From NCBI RefSeq assembly GCF_000455345.1, contig NZ_HG315690.1, positions 524,789 to 588,788 on the forward strand: a stretch of DNA of 64,000 nt, in the 5' to 3' direction. The notes beneath the pieces are model-generated. The model had not been told where the DNA came from, ran no database searches, and saw nothing but the letters and a program-made list of their open reading frames with translations. Of this stretch, positions 36,050 through 44,670 are shown piece after piece. The translations under genes and the position numbers were made by a program. The stretch comes from Halopiger goleimassiliensis. Its GTDB lineage: Archaea; Halobacteriota; Halobacteria; Halobacteriales; Natrialbaceae. The first letter of the stretch is position 1. Each line of letters begins with the position of its first letter.

Positions 36050-37863
36050 GCGCGAGCGACGACGAGGAGATTCCGAGCCGCGAGGTCGCTTACCGCCTGT
36101 TCGCGGCCGAGTACGACGACGCGTCGCTCTCGCACACGGAGAGCGACGAGGAGCGCGCGCCGAACTACGTCGTCTCCCCCACGGGCGCGCGGACGAACCG
36201 CCTGTTCGTCGTCGGGACGCTCACCGAGGTCACCGACGTCAACGAGGAGATGGTTCGCGCCCGCGTGGTCGACCCCACGGGCGCGTTCGTCGTCTACGCC
36301 GGCCAGTACCAGCCCGACGAACTGGCCTTCCTCGAGCAGGTCGACCCGCCCGCGTTCGTCGCGGTGACGGGGAAGGCCCGCACCTTCGAACCCGAGGACG
36401 GCGACCGGATCTACACCTCGATCCGCCCCGAGAGCATCGCCCTGGTCGACGCCGACACCAGGGACCGCTGGGTCGTCAGCGCCGCCGAGGCCACGCTCGA
36501 GCGGATCGGCACCTACGCCGCCGCGGCGGACGTCGAGGCGAGCGGCGACGGACTGCGGACCGTCCTCGAGGACGCGGGCGTCGAACGCGGCCTCGCGGCG
36601 GGCATCCCGCTTGCGCAGGACCACTACGGTACGACCCCGTCGTACCTCGCCGCGCTCCGCGACCGGGCGCTCGAGGCCGTCGCGGTCGTCTCCGGCGACC
36701 GCGAGCAGGTGTCCAGCCTCGACGTCGCCCCGGACGAACGGAGTTCGGCCCACGCCGACGCGACGTTCGCGTCGCTGGCCGAGGACGTGGACCTCGACCT
36801 CGAGGCCGTCGAAAGCCCGACTGACGCGGAATCGACGCCGGCCACGCCGGACTCCGACGCGGTCGCCGCGGCGACTGCGAGCGGCGGCACGGACTCCCAC
36901 GTCGGGTCGGCAGACGCCTCGGCGTCGACCGCGTCGACGAGCGATATCGACGACGACCTCGAGGCGGAGATCGAATCCGCGACGGACGACACCGAGAGCG
37001 CAGTCGACACCGCGACGGACGACGCGACGAGCGAGCCACCGACCGGCGAGGACGCCGCAGACGCTGAACAGGCCGACGGGGTGGAGGAAGCGCCGACCGA
37101 CGAGGCCGATACCGAACCGACGGCCGGCGTCGACGAGGAAGCGGAGCCGACGGCGGACGAGGAGACCCCGGCCGACCTCGGCGGCGTCGACGCCGACGAG
37201 TTCGGCGACGGGATGTACGAGATGGACGACGAGGAGCGCCAGCAACTCGAGGAGGAGTTCGGCGCGGAGTTCACGACCGGCACAGAGGTCGACGACCCCG
37301 GCGAGGCGGACATCGACGTCCCCGAACCCGACGCGGACGCCGACCCGACAGCCGAGGAGTCCGGCGGCGAGACGGCCGAATCAGCGGCCGACGTCGAGTC
37401 CACCGACGACGACATCGGCTCGCCGCCGTCCTCGAGCCTCGAGGACGACGAGCCGGGCGGGTCCGACGACCTGGATGCAGCGCCGACGTCGACTCTCGAG
37501 GCCGAGGAGGAGCCCTCGGACGAAGCGGCAGAACCGGACGAGACGGCGGCCGAAGCCGAAGAAGCGTCGACCGATAGCGACGACGAACCCGCGGAAGCGG
37601 CGGACGCGGACGAAGAGGCGGACGAAGACGACGGGACCGATGCTGAGGACGACGCGCCCGCCGAAGACGTCGATCTCCAGGAGTACGTCGTCGAGACGAT
37701 GTCCGAGATGGACGACGGCGACGGCGCAGATCGTGAGGCCCTCGTCGAGTCCGTCGCGACCGATACGGGCGCGTCCGCGGACGAGGTCGAAGAAGCCATC
37801 CAGGACGCCCTGATGGACGGCAAGTGCTACGAGCCCGACGACGACACCCTCAAGGCGATCTGA
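36046..37863 (+). CDS. rpap1: RPA-associated protein
   Basis: A 605-residue partner of RPA. The N-terminal ~230 residues form an OB-fold domain (YVVSPTGARTNRLFVVGTLT, ARVVDPTGAFVVYAGQYQPD, FVAVTGKARTFEP). A very long acidic, low-complexity linker (about 250-540) follows. The C terminus is a small winged-helix-like domain (LQEYVVETMSEMDDGDG, REALVESVATDTGASADEVE, GKCYEPDDDTLKAI). Haloferax rpap1 is smaller, so most of the size difference is in the linker. It overlaps rpa1 by four bases, so the proteins are made together. Confidence 0.92.
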   Translation: MSASDDEEIPSREVAYRLFAAEYDDASLSHTESDEERAPNYVVSPTGARTNRLFVVGTLTEVTDVNEEMVRARVVDPTGAFVVYAGQYQPDELAFLEQVDPPAFVAVTGKARTFEPEDGDRIYTSIRPESIALVDADTRDRWVVSAAEATLERIGTYAAAADVEASGDGLRTVLEDAGVERGLAAGIPLAQDHYGTTPSYLAALRDRALEAVAVVSGDREQVSSLDVAPDERSSAHADATFASLAEDVDLDLEAVESPTDAESTPATPDSDAVAAATASGGTDSHVGSADASASTASTSDIDDDLEAEIESATDDTESAVDTATDDATSEPPTGEDAADAEQADGVEEAPTDEADTEPTAGVDEEAEPTADEETPADLGGVDADEFGDGMYEMDDEERQQLEEEFGAEFTTGTEVDDPGEADIDVPEPDADADPTAEESGGETAESAADVESTDDDIGSPPSSSLEDDEPGGSDDLDAAPTSTLEAEEEPSDEAAEPDETAAEAEEASTDSDDEPAEAADADEEADEDDGTDAEDDAPAEDVDLQEYVVETMSEMDDGDGADREALVESVATDTGASADEVEEAIQDALMDGKCYEPDDDTLKAI

Positions 37864-37870
37864 TCGCGCG

Positions 37871-38695
37871 ATGGGAGACGATCGTCGCCCGCCGGCACCG
37901 CGCGTCGAACCGGTCCCCGGCGAACCGGCCGCGGTCGCGACCGTCGGGTCGGATCGTGCCCTGTTGATCGCCGACTACCACGCCGGCTACGAGGCGGCAC
38001 TTCGCTACGAACGCGGCGTCGACGTACCCAGCCGCGCGGCGGACCGACGGGAACGCCTTCTGGGGCTCCTCGAGCGGACCGACGCCGACCGCCTCGTCGT
38101 CCTCGGCGACCTGATGCACTCGATCGGCGAGCCGGGCGGTGCGGAACGCGGCGAACTCGAGGTGCTGTTCGAGTCGCTGCCGTCGACGCTGCCCGTCACG
38201 ATCGTGAAGGGCAACCACGACGGCGCGATCGAATCCTGGCTCACGGAAGACGACGAGTTCGGGGCGGAGCCGACCCCGCCGATCGACGTCGTTCCCGGCG
38301 CAGGCGTCGCGCTCGACGGCGTCGGCGTCTGTCACGGCCACACCTGGCCCGCGCCCGACGTCCTCTCCTGCGGGGTGCTCTGTCTCGGGCACGAACACCC
38401 CTGCGTGCGGCTCGAGGACGAGGTCGGCGGGAGCCGCGTCGAGCGCACCTGGCTGCGAGGGCGTGCCGATCCGGGGCCGTTTCGGCCCCGGCCGGAGTAC
38501 GAGGACGTGCCGTGGTTCGGCGACGGGACCCCGCCGCGGCTCGTGGTCGTGCCGGCGTTCAACGACCTCGTCGGCGGGACCTGGGTGAACGTCCCGAACC
38601 AGTCGTTTCTCTCGCCGTTTCTCCCGGCGGGCCTCACTGACGGCGAGGCGTACCTGCTCGACGGGACGCGACTCGGTCCCTACGAGCAGGTCTGA
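37871..38695 (+). CDS. rpe: Metallophosphoesterase of the rpa operon
   Basis: A 274-residue calcineurin-like phosphoesterase. The metal-binding motifs are DYH near residue 35 (LLIADYHAGY), GDLMHS, KGNHDG, CHGHTWP and GHEHP. It is the third gene of the rpa1 operon, seven bases after rpap1, matching the Haloferax order rpa1-rpap1-rpe. Its DNA or nucleotide substrate is not known. It probably processes DNA ends or nucleotides in repair. Length and motifs suggest an active enzyme. Confidence 0.9.
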   Translation: MGDDRRPPAPRVEPVPGEPAAVATVGSDRALLIADYHAGYEAALRYERGVDVPSRAADRRERLLGLLERTDADRLVVLGDLMHSIGEPGGAERGELEVLFESLPSTLPVTIVKGNHDGAIESWLTEDDEFGAEPTPPIDVVPGAGVALDGVGVCHGHTWPAPDVLSCGVLCLGHEHPCVRLEDEVGGSRVERTWLRGRADPGPFRPRPEYEDVPWFGDGTPPRLVVVPAFNDLVGGTWVNVPNQSFLSPFLPAGLTDGEAYLLDGTRLGPYEQV

Positions 38696-38782
38696 ACACC
38701 CTCACGGACGGGCTGGCGCGGGCGAACGAAGCCTGCACATGGAAGCCCCACGCCCTCCGCGAATCACGGCGAACCTCGCCGT

Positions 38783-39085
38783 ATGCCGATCGAAACCTAC
38801 CGGCTCGAGATTCGCGACGTCGACGGGTTGGGAATCGACGTCGACGTCTACAACGCCGACGACGTCATCGAGGAGTCGACCCACGTGGCCTACGACGACT
38901 ACGACCTCGAGCCGACCGAGGAGGGGCCGACGGACTCGTCGTACACCGAAGAGATCACGACCGACGTGACGACGCTTGACCTCCAGTACGAACGCGACGA
39001 CGGCGGCTTCTCGTTTCGACTGCTCGGCGACCGCGACGAACTGACGACGGTCCGTCTCGAGGACGACGAGTGGGGCGTGAGTTGA
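38783..39085 (+). CDS. Conserved haloarchaeal hypothetical protein
   Basis: I do not recognise this 100-residue acidic protein: MPIETYRLEIRDVDGLGIDV, then an acidic loop, then LQYERDDGGFSFRLLGDRDE. Strands alternate as in a small beta-sandwich. No signal or membrane segment is present. Codon bias is normal, and the frame is closed by a stop at the expected place. It follows rpe by 87 bases and may be transcribed with it or alone. Confidence 0.7.
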   Translation: MPIETYRLEIRDVDGLGIDVDVYNADDVIEESTHVAYDDYDLEPTEEGPTDSSYTEEITTDVTTLDLQYERDDGGFSFRLLGDRDELTTVRLEDDEWGVS

Positions 39086-39310
39086 AACGGATTGCTGTAC
39101 CGAGGTGCCGGCCTGATCGCCGCCGGATCGTGATGACGGCGAAGTGACTCCGAGGGGTCGGTCGTCACGTCGAACTGGACTCGATCACCAGCGTGGTGAA
39201 AACGGCCGTTTGTAATCGTTTCGCTTACCGCAGATTCTACGGCAGGCGAAGCCCCTCAGGCGGTGGGTTTGTCGTGAACTATTTCAACTCGGAATATAAC
39301 AGTCGGACGT

Positions 39311-40429
39311 ATGAGTACAGGCAACAAACGGGGAACATTCTCAGACACGTCTGCACAGGACGTACTGGGGATGGTACTGCTGGTTGGGATCGTCGCTCTC
39401 GCTCTGGATCTCGTTCGACGGGTCATCTTGGGCGATCTGACAGCCAGCTATCTGTTATCGCTCGTCTGGAACGGAGTCGTCGACTCGTTGTACATCGGGC
39501 TGGCAGCGATCGGACTCTCGATGACCTACAGTATCCTTCGGTTCGCGAACTTCTCCCACGGCGATCTGGTGACCGCAGGGGCGTTCAGCGGCTGGACGGT
39601 CGCCTACCTGATCGGCGGGATCGGCACAGCGGATCTCGGGAGCCGACTCCTGCTCGACGCCGACGGCGGGGCTCGAGCGGGCGCGCTGGGGATGGACATC
39701 GTCGCGTCGCCGCTCGCGATCGTAATCGGACTACTCGCCGCCGCGGCCGGCACGATCCTCATCGCGCTGGCGATCGATCGACTCGTCTACAAGCGGATGC
39801 GTGGCGAGGGCGGGATCCCGCTGCTCATCGCGAGCGTCGGGGTCGCGCTGGCGTTACGATACATCATCGCGATCATCTATACGCAGGACTCCCGGGGAAT
39901 CGTCGCCGCCGCGCCGTTCGTGGGGCCGTGGGAACTGCCCTTCTTGCCCTTCGAGATCGGTCAGATCAACCTTCACGAGGCGACGCTCGTGATTTCCGCG
40001 ATCGTGCTGATCGTCGGGGTTCACGTCCTCCTGCAGTACACGAAACTGGGGAAGTCGATGCGAGCGATGTCCGACAACCGTGACCTCGCGCTAGTCACCG
40101 GCATTCCCACCGAACGGGTAATCACCGCGACGTGGGCTATCGGCGGGGGCCTGGCCGGCGTCGCCGGCTACCTGATCGTATTGGACCAGTCCCAGATCAC
40201 GATCAATCTCGGCTGGTTCCTGCTGCTGTTGATCTTCGCCGCGGTCATCCTCGGCGGGATCGGATCGATCTACGGTGCACTCGCGGGATCGCTCGTCATC
40301 GGGATCACGATCAACCTCTCGCTGGTGTGGATTCCCTCGGACCTCAACCAAGTCGCCGCGTTCGTGATCATGATTCTGGTGTTGGTCTTCAAACCTGACG
40401 GTCTGTTCGGAGGTGTCGAGACGGCATGA
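39311..40429 (+). CDS. livH: Branched-chain amino acid ABC permease LivH
   Basis: A 372-residue membrane permease of the LivH type. It has about eight hydrophobic segments, with YLLSLVWNGVVDSLYIGLAA near the start and the cytoplasmic EAA-like loop AMSDNRDLALVTGIPTERV followed by GGGLAGVAGYLIVLDQ. The family imports Leu/Ile/Val or other hydrophilic substrates. It is the first gene of livH-livM-livG-livF, with an ATGA overlap to livM. An A/T-rich GGAATATAAC lies only about 15 bases before this ATG, too close for a leaderless start, so either ACTATTTCAA a little further up is the TATA box or a later start is used. Confidence 0.92.
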   Translation: MSTGNKRGTFSDTSAQDVLGMVLLVGIVALALDLVRRVILGDLTASYLLSLVWNGVVDSLYIGLAAIGLSMTYSILRFANFSHGDLVTAGAFSGWTVAYLIGGIGTADLGSRLLLDADGGARAGALGMDIVASPLAIVIGLLAAAAGTILIALAIDRLVYKRMRGEGGIPLLIASVGVALALRYIIAIIYTQDSRGIVAAAPFVGPWELPFLPFEIGQINLHEATLVISAIVLIVGVHVLLQYTKLGKSMRAMSDNRDLALVTGIPTERVITATWAIGGGLAGVAGYLIVLDQSQITINLGWFLLLLIFAAVILGGIGSIYGALAGSLVIGITINLSLVWIPSDLNQVAAFVIMILVLVFKPDGLFGGVETA

Positions 40430-41694
40430 GCCAGCAATCGGTCGAAAACACGCAGTGGACGTCCGATCTGGCGTTGCTCGCCAAGATCGTCGCCGCCACC
40501 TACGTCGGCTTCGGCCTCCTCGGCCTGCTGACCGGCGTCGGCATCAACGAGATCGCCGGCTTCCTGGTGACGGTGACGTTCTACGCGGCGGCGTTCGCGC
40601 TCGTGACCCTGGCACTCAACCTCCACTGGGGATACACCGGCATGTTCAACATCGGCGTCGCCGGCTTCATGGCGATCGGCGTCTACACGATGGCGATACT
40701 GACCGCTTCGCCCGAAGCGCAACCGGCCGGTCTCGGGCTGCCGATTCCGGTCGGCGTCGTCGGCGGCGTCCTCGTAGCCACGCTGATCGGCGCGCTTCTC
40801 GCGCTCCCCGCGCTCCGGGTTCGGTCGGACTACTTCGCGATCATCACGCTCGGCTTCTCGGAGATCGTCAGGCTCTCGCTCACGTCGGGAACGCTCCGAG
40901 AGATCGAAGTGGGTGGCCGCGTCTACGGAACCGGAGGCGGTGGCGGAATCAGCTACACACCGGTCGACAGCGTCATCCCCTGGCTGTTCGAGCAGCCGCT
41001 GTTCGGCCAACTCGGGGAGGGGCTGTACACCCTCGGCGGGTTCGCCGGCCTCACCACGTCGATCGTCGACCGACTGCTGTACGCGCTGGTGATCATCGCG
41101 TTCGTGGTCGCCGCCTACGTGATGTTACAGCGGATCGCGTTCTCCCCGTTCGGACGAATCCTCAAGGCGATCCGTGAAGACGAAGTCGCCGCCCGTTCGC
41201 TCGGAAAGGACACCCAGCGTGCGAAGATCAAGGTGTTCGCGCTCGGCTGTGGCATCATGGGACTGGCCGGCATCCTCTGGATGGGAAGCCGGTCGCTCGT
41301 GACGCCGGAGAGCTTCATGCCGATCGTCACCTTCTACATCTTCGTCGCGCTGATCGTCGGCGGCGAGGGGTCGAACACCGGCAGCATCGTCGGTGGATTC
41401 GTCTTCGCCGCCTTCCTCTGGGAAGGCCCCCGCTTCCTGCGAACGATCGCACGCTCGAACATCGATGTGCGCGCCCCACCGACCATCGTCGACGCGCTGG
41501 CCGAACTCGCCTCGCTCGATCCGCTCCCGCTGATCGGCTACGCCGTCGACAGCCTCGAGGAGATCCGGTGGATCATGATCGGCGTCGCGCTGATCCTGCT
41601 GATGATCTATCGTCCACAGGGGCTGCTCGGCGACCGGAAGGAGATCGCCGCCGCGACCGACCTCACGCGGCGCGGAGGTGAGACCGATGAGTAA
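40426..41694 (+). CDS. livM: Branched-chain amino acid ABC permease LivM
   Basis: A 422-residue permease with about ten hydrophobic segments. LNLHWGYTGMFNIGVAGFMA and RVRSDYFAIITLGFSEIVRL are typical LivM parts, and the cytoplasmic loop is AIREDEVAARSLGKDTQRAK. It is longer than most LivM proteins because of an insert (about 165-200). It pairs with LivH to form the channel. It overlaps livH by four bases and livG by eight. Confidence 0.92.
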   Translation: MSQQSVENTQWTSDLALLAKIVAATYVGFGLLGLLTGVGINEIAGFLVTVTFYAAAFALVTLALNLHWGYTGMFNIGVAGFMAIGVYTMAILTASPEAQPAGLGLPIPVGVVGGVLVATLIGALLALPALRVRSDYFAIITLGFSEIVRLSLTSGTLREIEVGGRVYGTGGGGGISYTPVDSVIPWLFEQPLFGQLGEGLYTLGGFAGLTTSIVDRLLYALVIIAFVVAAYVMLQRIAFSPFGRILKAIREDEVAARSLGKDTQRAKIKVFALGCGIMGLAGILWMGSRSLVTPESFMPIVTFYIFVALIVGGEGSNTGSIVGGFVFAAFLWEGPRFLRTIARSNIDVRAPPTIVDALAELASLDPLPLIGYAVDSLEEIRWIMIGVALILLMIYRPQGLLGDRKEIAAATDLTRRGGETDE

Positions 41695-42499
41695 CCAGCG
41701 GACGCAGGCGTCCGACGCGACCGCCGTCACCGATCCAGTGCTCCGGGTCGAGGGACTCGAGAAGCGCTTCGGCGGGATCGTCGCGGTCGACGGCGCGAGC
41801 TTCGAGGTCGAACGCGGCTCGATCACGGGACTGATCGGGCCGAACGGGGCCGGCAAGTCGACGACGTTCAACTGCATCACCGGCGTCCACCGCCCCAACG
41901 GCGGCTCCATCGTCTTCGACGGCCAGGAGATCACCGGCGAGTCGCCCGAACGGATCGCCAACCGCGGGCTCGTGCGGACGTTCCAGATCGCCCGCGAACT
42001 GCCCGAGATGACCGTCCTCGAGAACATGATGCTCGGGCCGAAAGACCAGCTGGGCGAGTCGATCTGGCGGTCGGTCGCGCCGATCGCCCGCCGCGAGGTC
42101 GTCGAAGAGGAAAAGCGACTGCGCGAACGCGCCTGGGAGACGCTCGAACTGTTCGAGATCGACCACCTCGCCCACGAGTACGCCGGCTCCCTGTCTGGCG
42201 GCCAGCGGAAACTCCTCGAACTCGCCCGGGCGCTGCTGACCGATCCGGAGATGCTCCTGCTCGACGAGCCGATGGCCGGCGTCAACCCCTCGCTCGAGAA
42301 GAAGCTGCTCGAGCGGATCCACGACCTGCGAGAGGACGGCTACAGCTTCCTGATCGTCGAACACGACATGGACGTGATCATGAACCACTGTGAACGCGTG
42401 ATCGTCATGCACCAGGGACAGGTGCTCGCGGAGGGACTACCCGAGGAGATCCAGTCGAACGAAGCCGTCATCGAGGCCTACCTCGGAGGTGACGTCTGA
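41687..42499 (+). CDS. livG: Branched-chain amino acid ABC ATPase LivG
   Basis: A 270-residue ATPase. Walker A is LIGPNGAGKSTTFNCI, the Q-loop region is RTFQIARELPEMTVLENMML (LivG-type), the signature is SLSGGQRKLLELARAL, Walker B is MLLLDEPMAGVNP, and the switch His is in LIVEHDMDVIM. The ATG overlaps the livM stop by eight bases; a GTG three codons earlier exists. It works with LivF in the importer. Confidence 0.95.
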   Translation: MSNQRTQASDATAVTDPVLRVEGLEKRFGGIVAVDGASFEVERGSITGLIGPNGAGKSTTFNCITGVHRPNGGSIVFDGQEITGESPERIANRGLVRTFQIARELPEMTVLENMMLGPKDQLGESIWRSVAPIARREVVEEEKRLRERAWETLELFEIDHLAHEYAGSLSGGQRKLLELARALLTDPEMLLLDEPMAGVNPSLEKKLLERIHDLREDGYSFLIVEHDMDVIMNHCERVIVMHQGQVLAEGLPEEIQSNEAVIEAYLGGDV

Positions 42500-43203
42500 T
42501 GACGTTGCTCGAGGTCTCCAATCTGGACGCCGGCTACGGCGACCTCCAGATCCTCGACGGCGTGAACATGACAGTCGACGACGGCGAGTACGTGACCATC
42601 GTCGGTCCCAACGGGGCCGGCAAGTCCACCGTGATGAAGTCGATCTTCGGGCTGACGACGTACATGGGCGGCTCGATCACCTTCGGCGACGAGGAGATCA
42701 GCGAGCGCCGGCCGGAAGACATCATCCGCACCGGCATCGGCTACGTCCCCCAGAACGACAACGTCTTCCCGTCGCTGTCAGTGATGGAGAACCTCGAGAT
42801 GGGGGCGTACATCCTCGACGAGGTACCCCGGGATCGGATCGAGTGGATCTTCGACCGGTTCCCCATCCTCGAGGAGCGCCAGGACCAGAAGGCGGGGACG
42901 ATGAGCGGCGGCCAGCAGCAGATGGTCGCGATGGCCCGTGCGCTGATGCTCGATCCCGACCTGCTGATGCTCGACGAACCGAGCGCCGGCCTCGCGCCCG
43001 ACCTCGTCGACGACATGTTCGATCGGATCGACCGGATCAACGACGACGACACCGCGATCCTGATGGTCGAGCAAAACGCCAAGGAGGCGCTCCGTCGCTG
43101 TGATCGAGGCTACGTCCTCGTCCAGGGACAGAACCGCTACGAGGACGAGGGCGACGCGTTGCTCGCCGACGAACAGGTCAGACAGGACTTCCTCGGCGGA
43201 TAA
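42499..43203 (+). CDS. livF: Branched-chain amino acid ABC ATPase LivF
   Basis: A 234-residue ATPase with Walker A VGPNGAGKSTVMKSI, the LivF-type segment YVPQNDNVFPSLSVMENLEMG, signature TMSGGQQQMVAMARAL, Walker B LMLDEPSAGLAP and MVEQNAKEAL. Its ATG overlaps the livG stop by one base (TGATG). It is the last gene of the operon. The substrate-binding protein gene lies convergent, 38 bases beyond the stop. Confidence 0.95.
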   Translation: MTLLEVSNLDAGYGDLQILDGVNMTVDDGEYVTIVGPNGAGKSTVMKSIFGLTTYMGGSITFGDEEISERRPEDIIRTGIGYVPQNDNVFPSLSVMENLEMGAYILDEVPRDRIEWIFDRFPILEERQDQKAGTMSGGQQQMVAMARALMLDPDLLMLDEPSAGLAPDLVDDMFDRIDRINDDDTAILMVEQNAKEALRRCDRGYVLVQGQNRYEDEGDALLADEQVRQDFLGG

Positions 43204-43241
43204 CGGAACGAAAAGTCGCGTTCGGTCGGTTCTCGCCGCGT

Positions 43242-44450
43242 TCAGATTTCGATCTGGTCCGTGACCTCGTAGCCCTCGATGTCGCCGAACTCGAAGACGT
43301 CGAAGACGCCGGCATCCAGGTCGCCGTTCTCGTCGAACGCGACGTTGCTCGACGCGCCACGGTACTCGATCTCCTCGCCGTCGGCGGCGAGGTCGAGCCC
43401 TTCCGCGAGGTTCGACGGTTCGATCACTTCGCCGCCGGGGTTCGCGACTTCGCGAACCTGCTCGCTGACGGCCGGACCGGAGAGTTCGTCGGCGCGGAGT
43501 TGGGCGAGGATGTGGACGGCGGTCGCGTCGTAGGCGTTGGCCGTGAACACGCCGGGTTCGTCGACGCCGTACTCCTCGGTGTACAGTTCGTCGAACGTCT
43601 CTCGGCCCGGGCCGGCGGCCGCGGGTGCGGTACCGGCGACGTTCTCCATGGGGTTGTCGACGTCGCCCGGCAGGTCGTGGCTCTGCATCCCGTCGGCGAC
43701 GAAGATCTGGTGGTCGTTATCGAAGATCTCGTAGTAGTCCCCGAAGATCTGTTCGCCGCTGTCGGGGTAGCCAACGACCAGCAGGGCGTCGGGATCGTCG
43801 GCGAGTACCGTCTCGAGTTCGGAGTCGTAGGACGGCTGTTCACCCTCGAAGGCCTGCTCTTCCAGGATCTCGCCCTCGAAGTTCGCGACGAACTCGTCGC
43901 TCAGTCCCTGTCCGTAGTCGTTGTTCAGGTAGAACGTCGAGGCGGTTTCCAGCCCCATCTCTTCGTACGCCAGGTTCGCGAGTGCGACACCCTGCAACGC
44001 GTCCGTTGGGCAGGTCCGAAGCAGATAGTCGCCGTTCATGTCGGTGATGTCCGGCGACGTACTCGCCGGCGAGATGGCGACGACCTCCTCCGGGAAGAGG
44101 ATGTCTTGTGCGACCGCGATCGTCACCGCCGAGTTGGCAGCGCCCGTGATCGACGGGTAGCCGGCGTCGACGAGCGTCTGCGCCCGTTCGATCCCGACCT
44201 GTTCGTCGTCCTCGGTGTCCTCCCGGCGGATGTCGATCTCGTAATCGACGCCCTCGTCCTCGAGTTGCCGACCGGGCAGTTCGCCGGCGTCCATGATCGG
44301 TGCCCCGAGGTCACCGAGGTCACCGGTTGCCGGCTGGAGGACGCCGACTTTTACGTCCTCGTCGTCCGATCCGAGACAGCCGGCGACCGACAGTGCAGTT
44401 CCTGCTCCGATTCCCGCAAGCACCCCTCGTCTACTAACGTTTCGGTCCAT
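43242..44450 (-). CDS. Branched-chain amino acid ABC substrate-binding lipoprotein
   Basis: A 402-residue lipoprotein of the periplasmic-binding type 1 (LivJ/K-like) fold. It begins MDRNVSRRGVLAGIGAGTA, with a Tat signal and lipobox SVAGC (Cys25), then VKVGVLQPATGDLGDLGAP and AYDATAVHILAQLRADELSG. It captures the substrate outside the cell for LivH/M/G/F. It is on the opposite strand, convergent with livF, so it has its own promoter. The ATG used is the one preceding the Tat motif. Confidence 0.93.
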   Translation of the reverse strand: MDRNVSRRGVLAGIGAGTALSVAGCLGSDDEDVKVGVLQPATGDLGDLGAPIMDAGELPGRQLEDEGVDYEIDIRREDTEDDEQVGIERAQTLVDAGYPSITGAANSAVTIAVAQDILFPEEVVAISPASTSPDITDMNGDYLLRTCPTDALQGVALANLAYEEMGLETASTFYLNNDYGQGLSDEFVANFEGEILEEQAFEGEQPSYDSELETVLADDPDALLVVGYPDSGEQIFGDYYEIFDNDHQIFVADGMQSHDLPGDVDNPMENVAGTAPAAAGPGRETFDELYTEEYGVDEPGVFTANAYDATAVHILAQLRADELSGPAVSEQVREVANPGGEVIEPSNLAEGLDLAADGEEIEYRGASSNVAFDENGDLDAGVFDVFEFGDIEGYEVTDQIEI

Positions 44451-44472
44451 ACAACCCACCAGAGAGATTCAA

Positions 44473-44483
44473 AGTATATAGAT
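44473..44483 (-). promoter_or_regulatory. TATA box of the substrate-binding protein gene
   Basis: On the minus strand ATCTATATACT is centred about 28 bases before the ATG at 44450. This fits a leaderless transcript. It is one of the strongest TATA matches in the window, as expected for a highly expressed binding protein. Confidence 0.7.
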
Positions 44484-44670
44484 TTTGGGCGATCGATAAT
44501 CACAATTCTTGCGCCGACCGGTACACAGTATACGCTTGTGTTTGGGTTGATATCTGACGCTCCCGACAGCGGGAAAACCGACACACGGACCCGCCATGGG
44601 TAATTGCAGAACGTTTTTCATTTGCCTCAACGTTCTTCCGTCCGATGACCGGTAAAGCGAGGGATCGATC

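Noticed and set aside
39291..39300. GGAATATAAC as the livH TATA box for the ATG at 39311
   Set aside because: It is only about 15 bases from the ATG, so transcription would begin inside the gene. A slightly earlier A/T-rich site or a later start is more likely.
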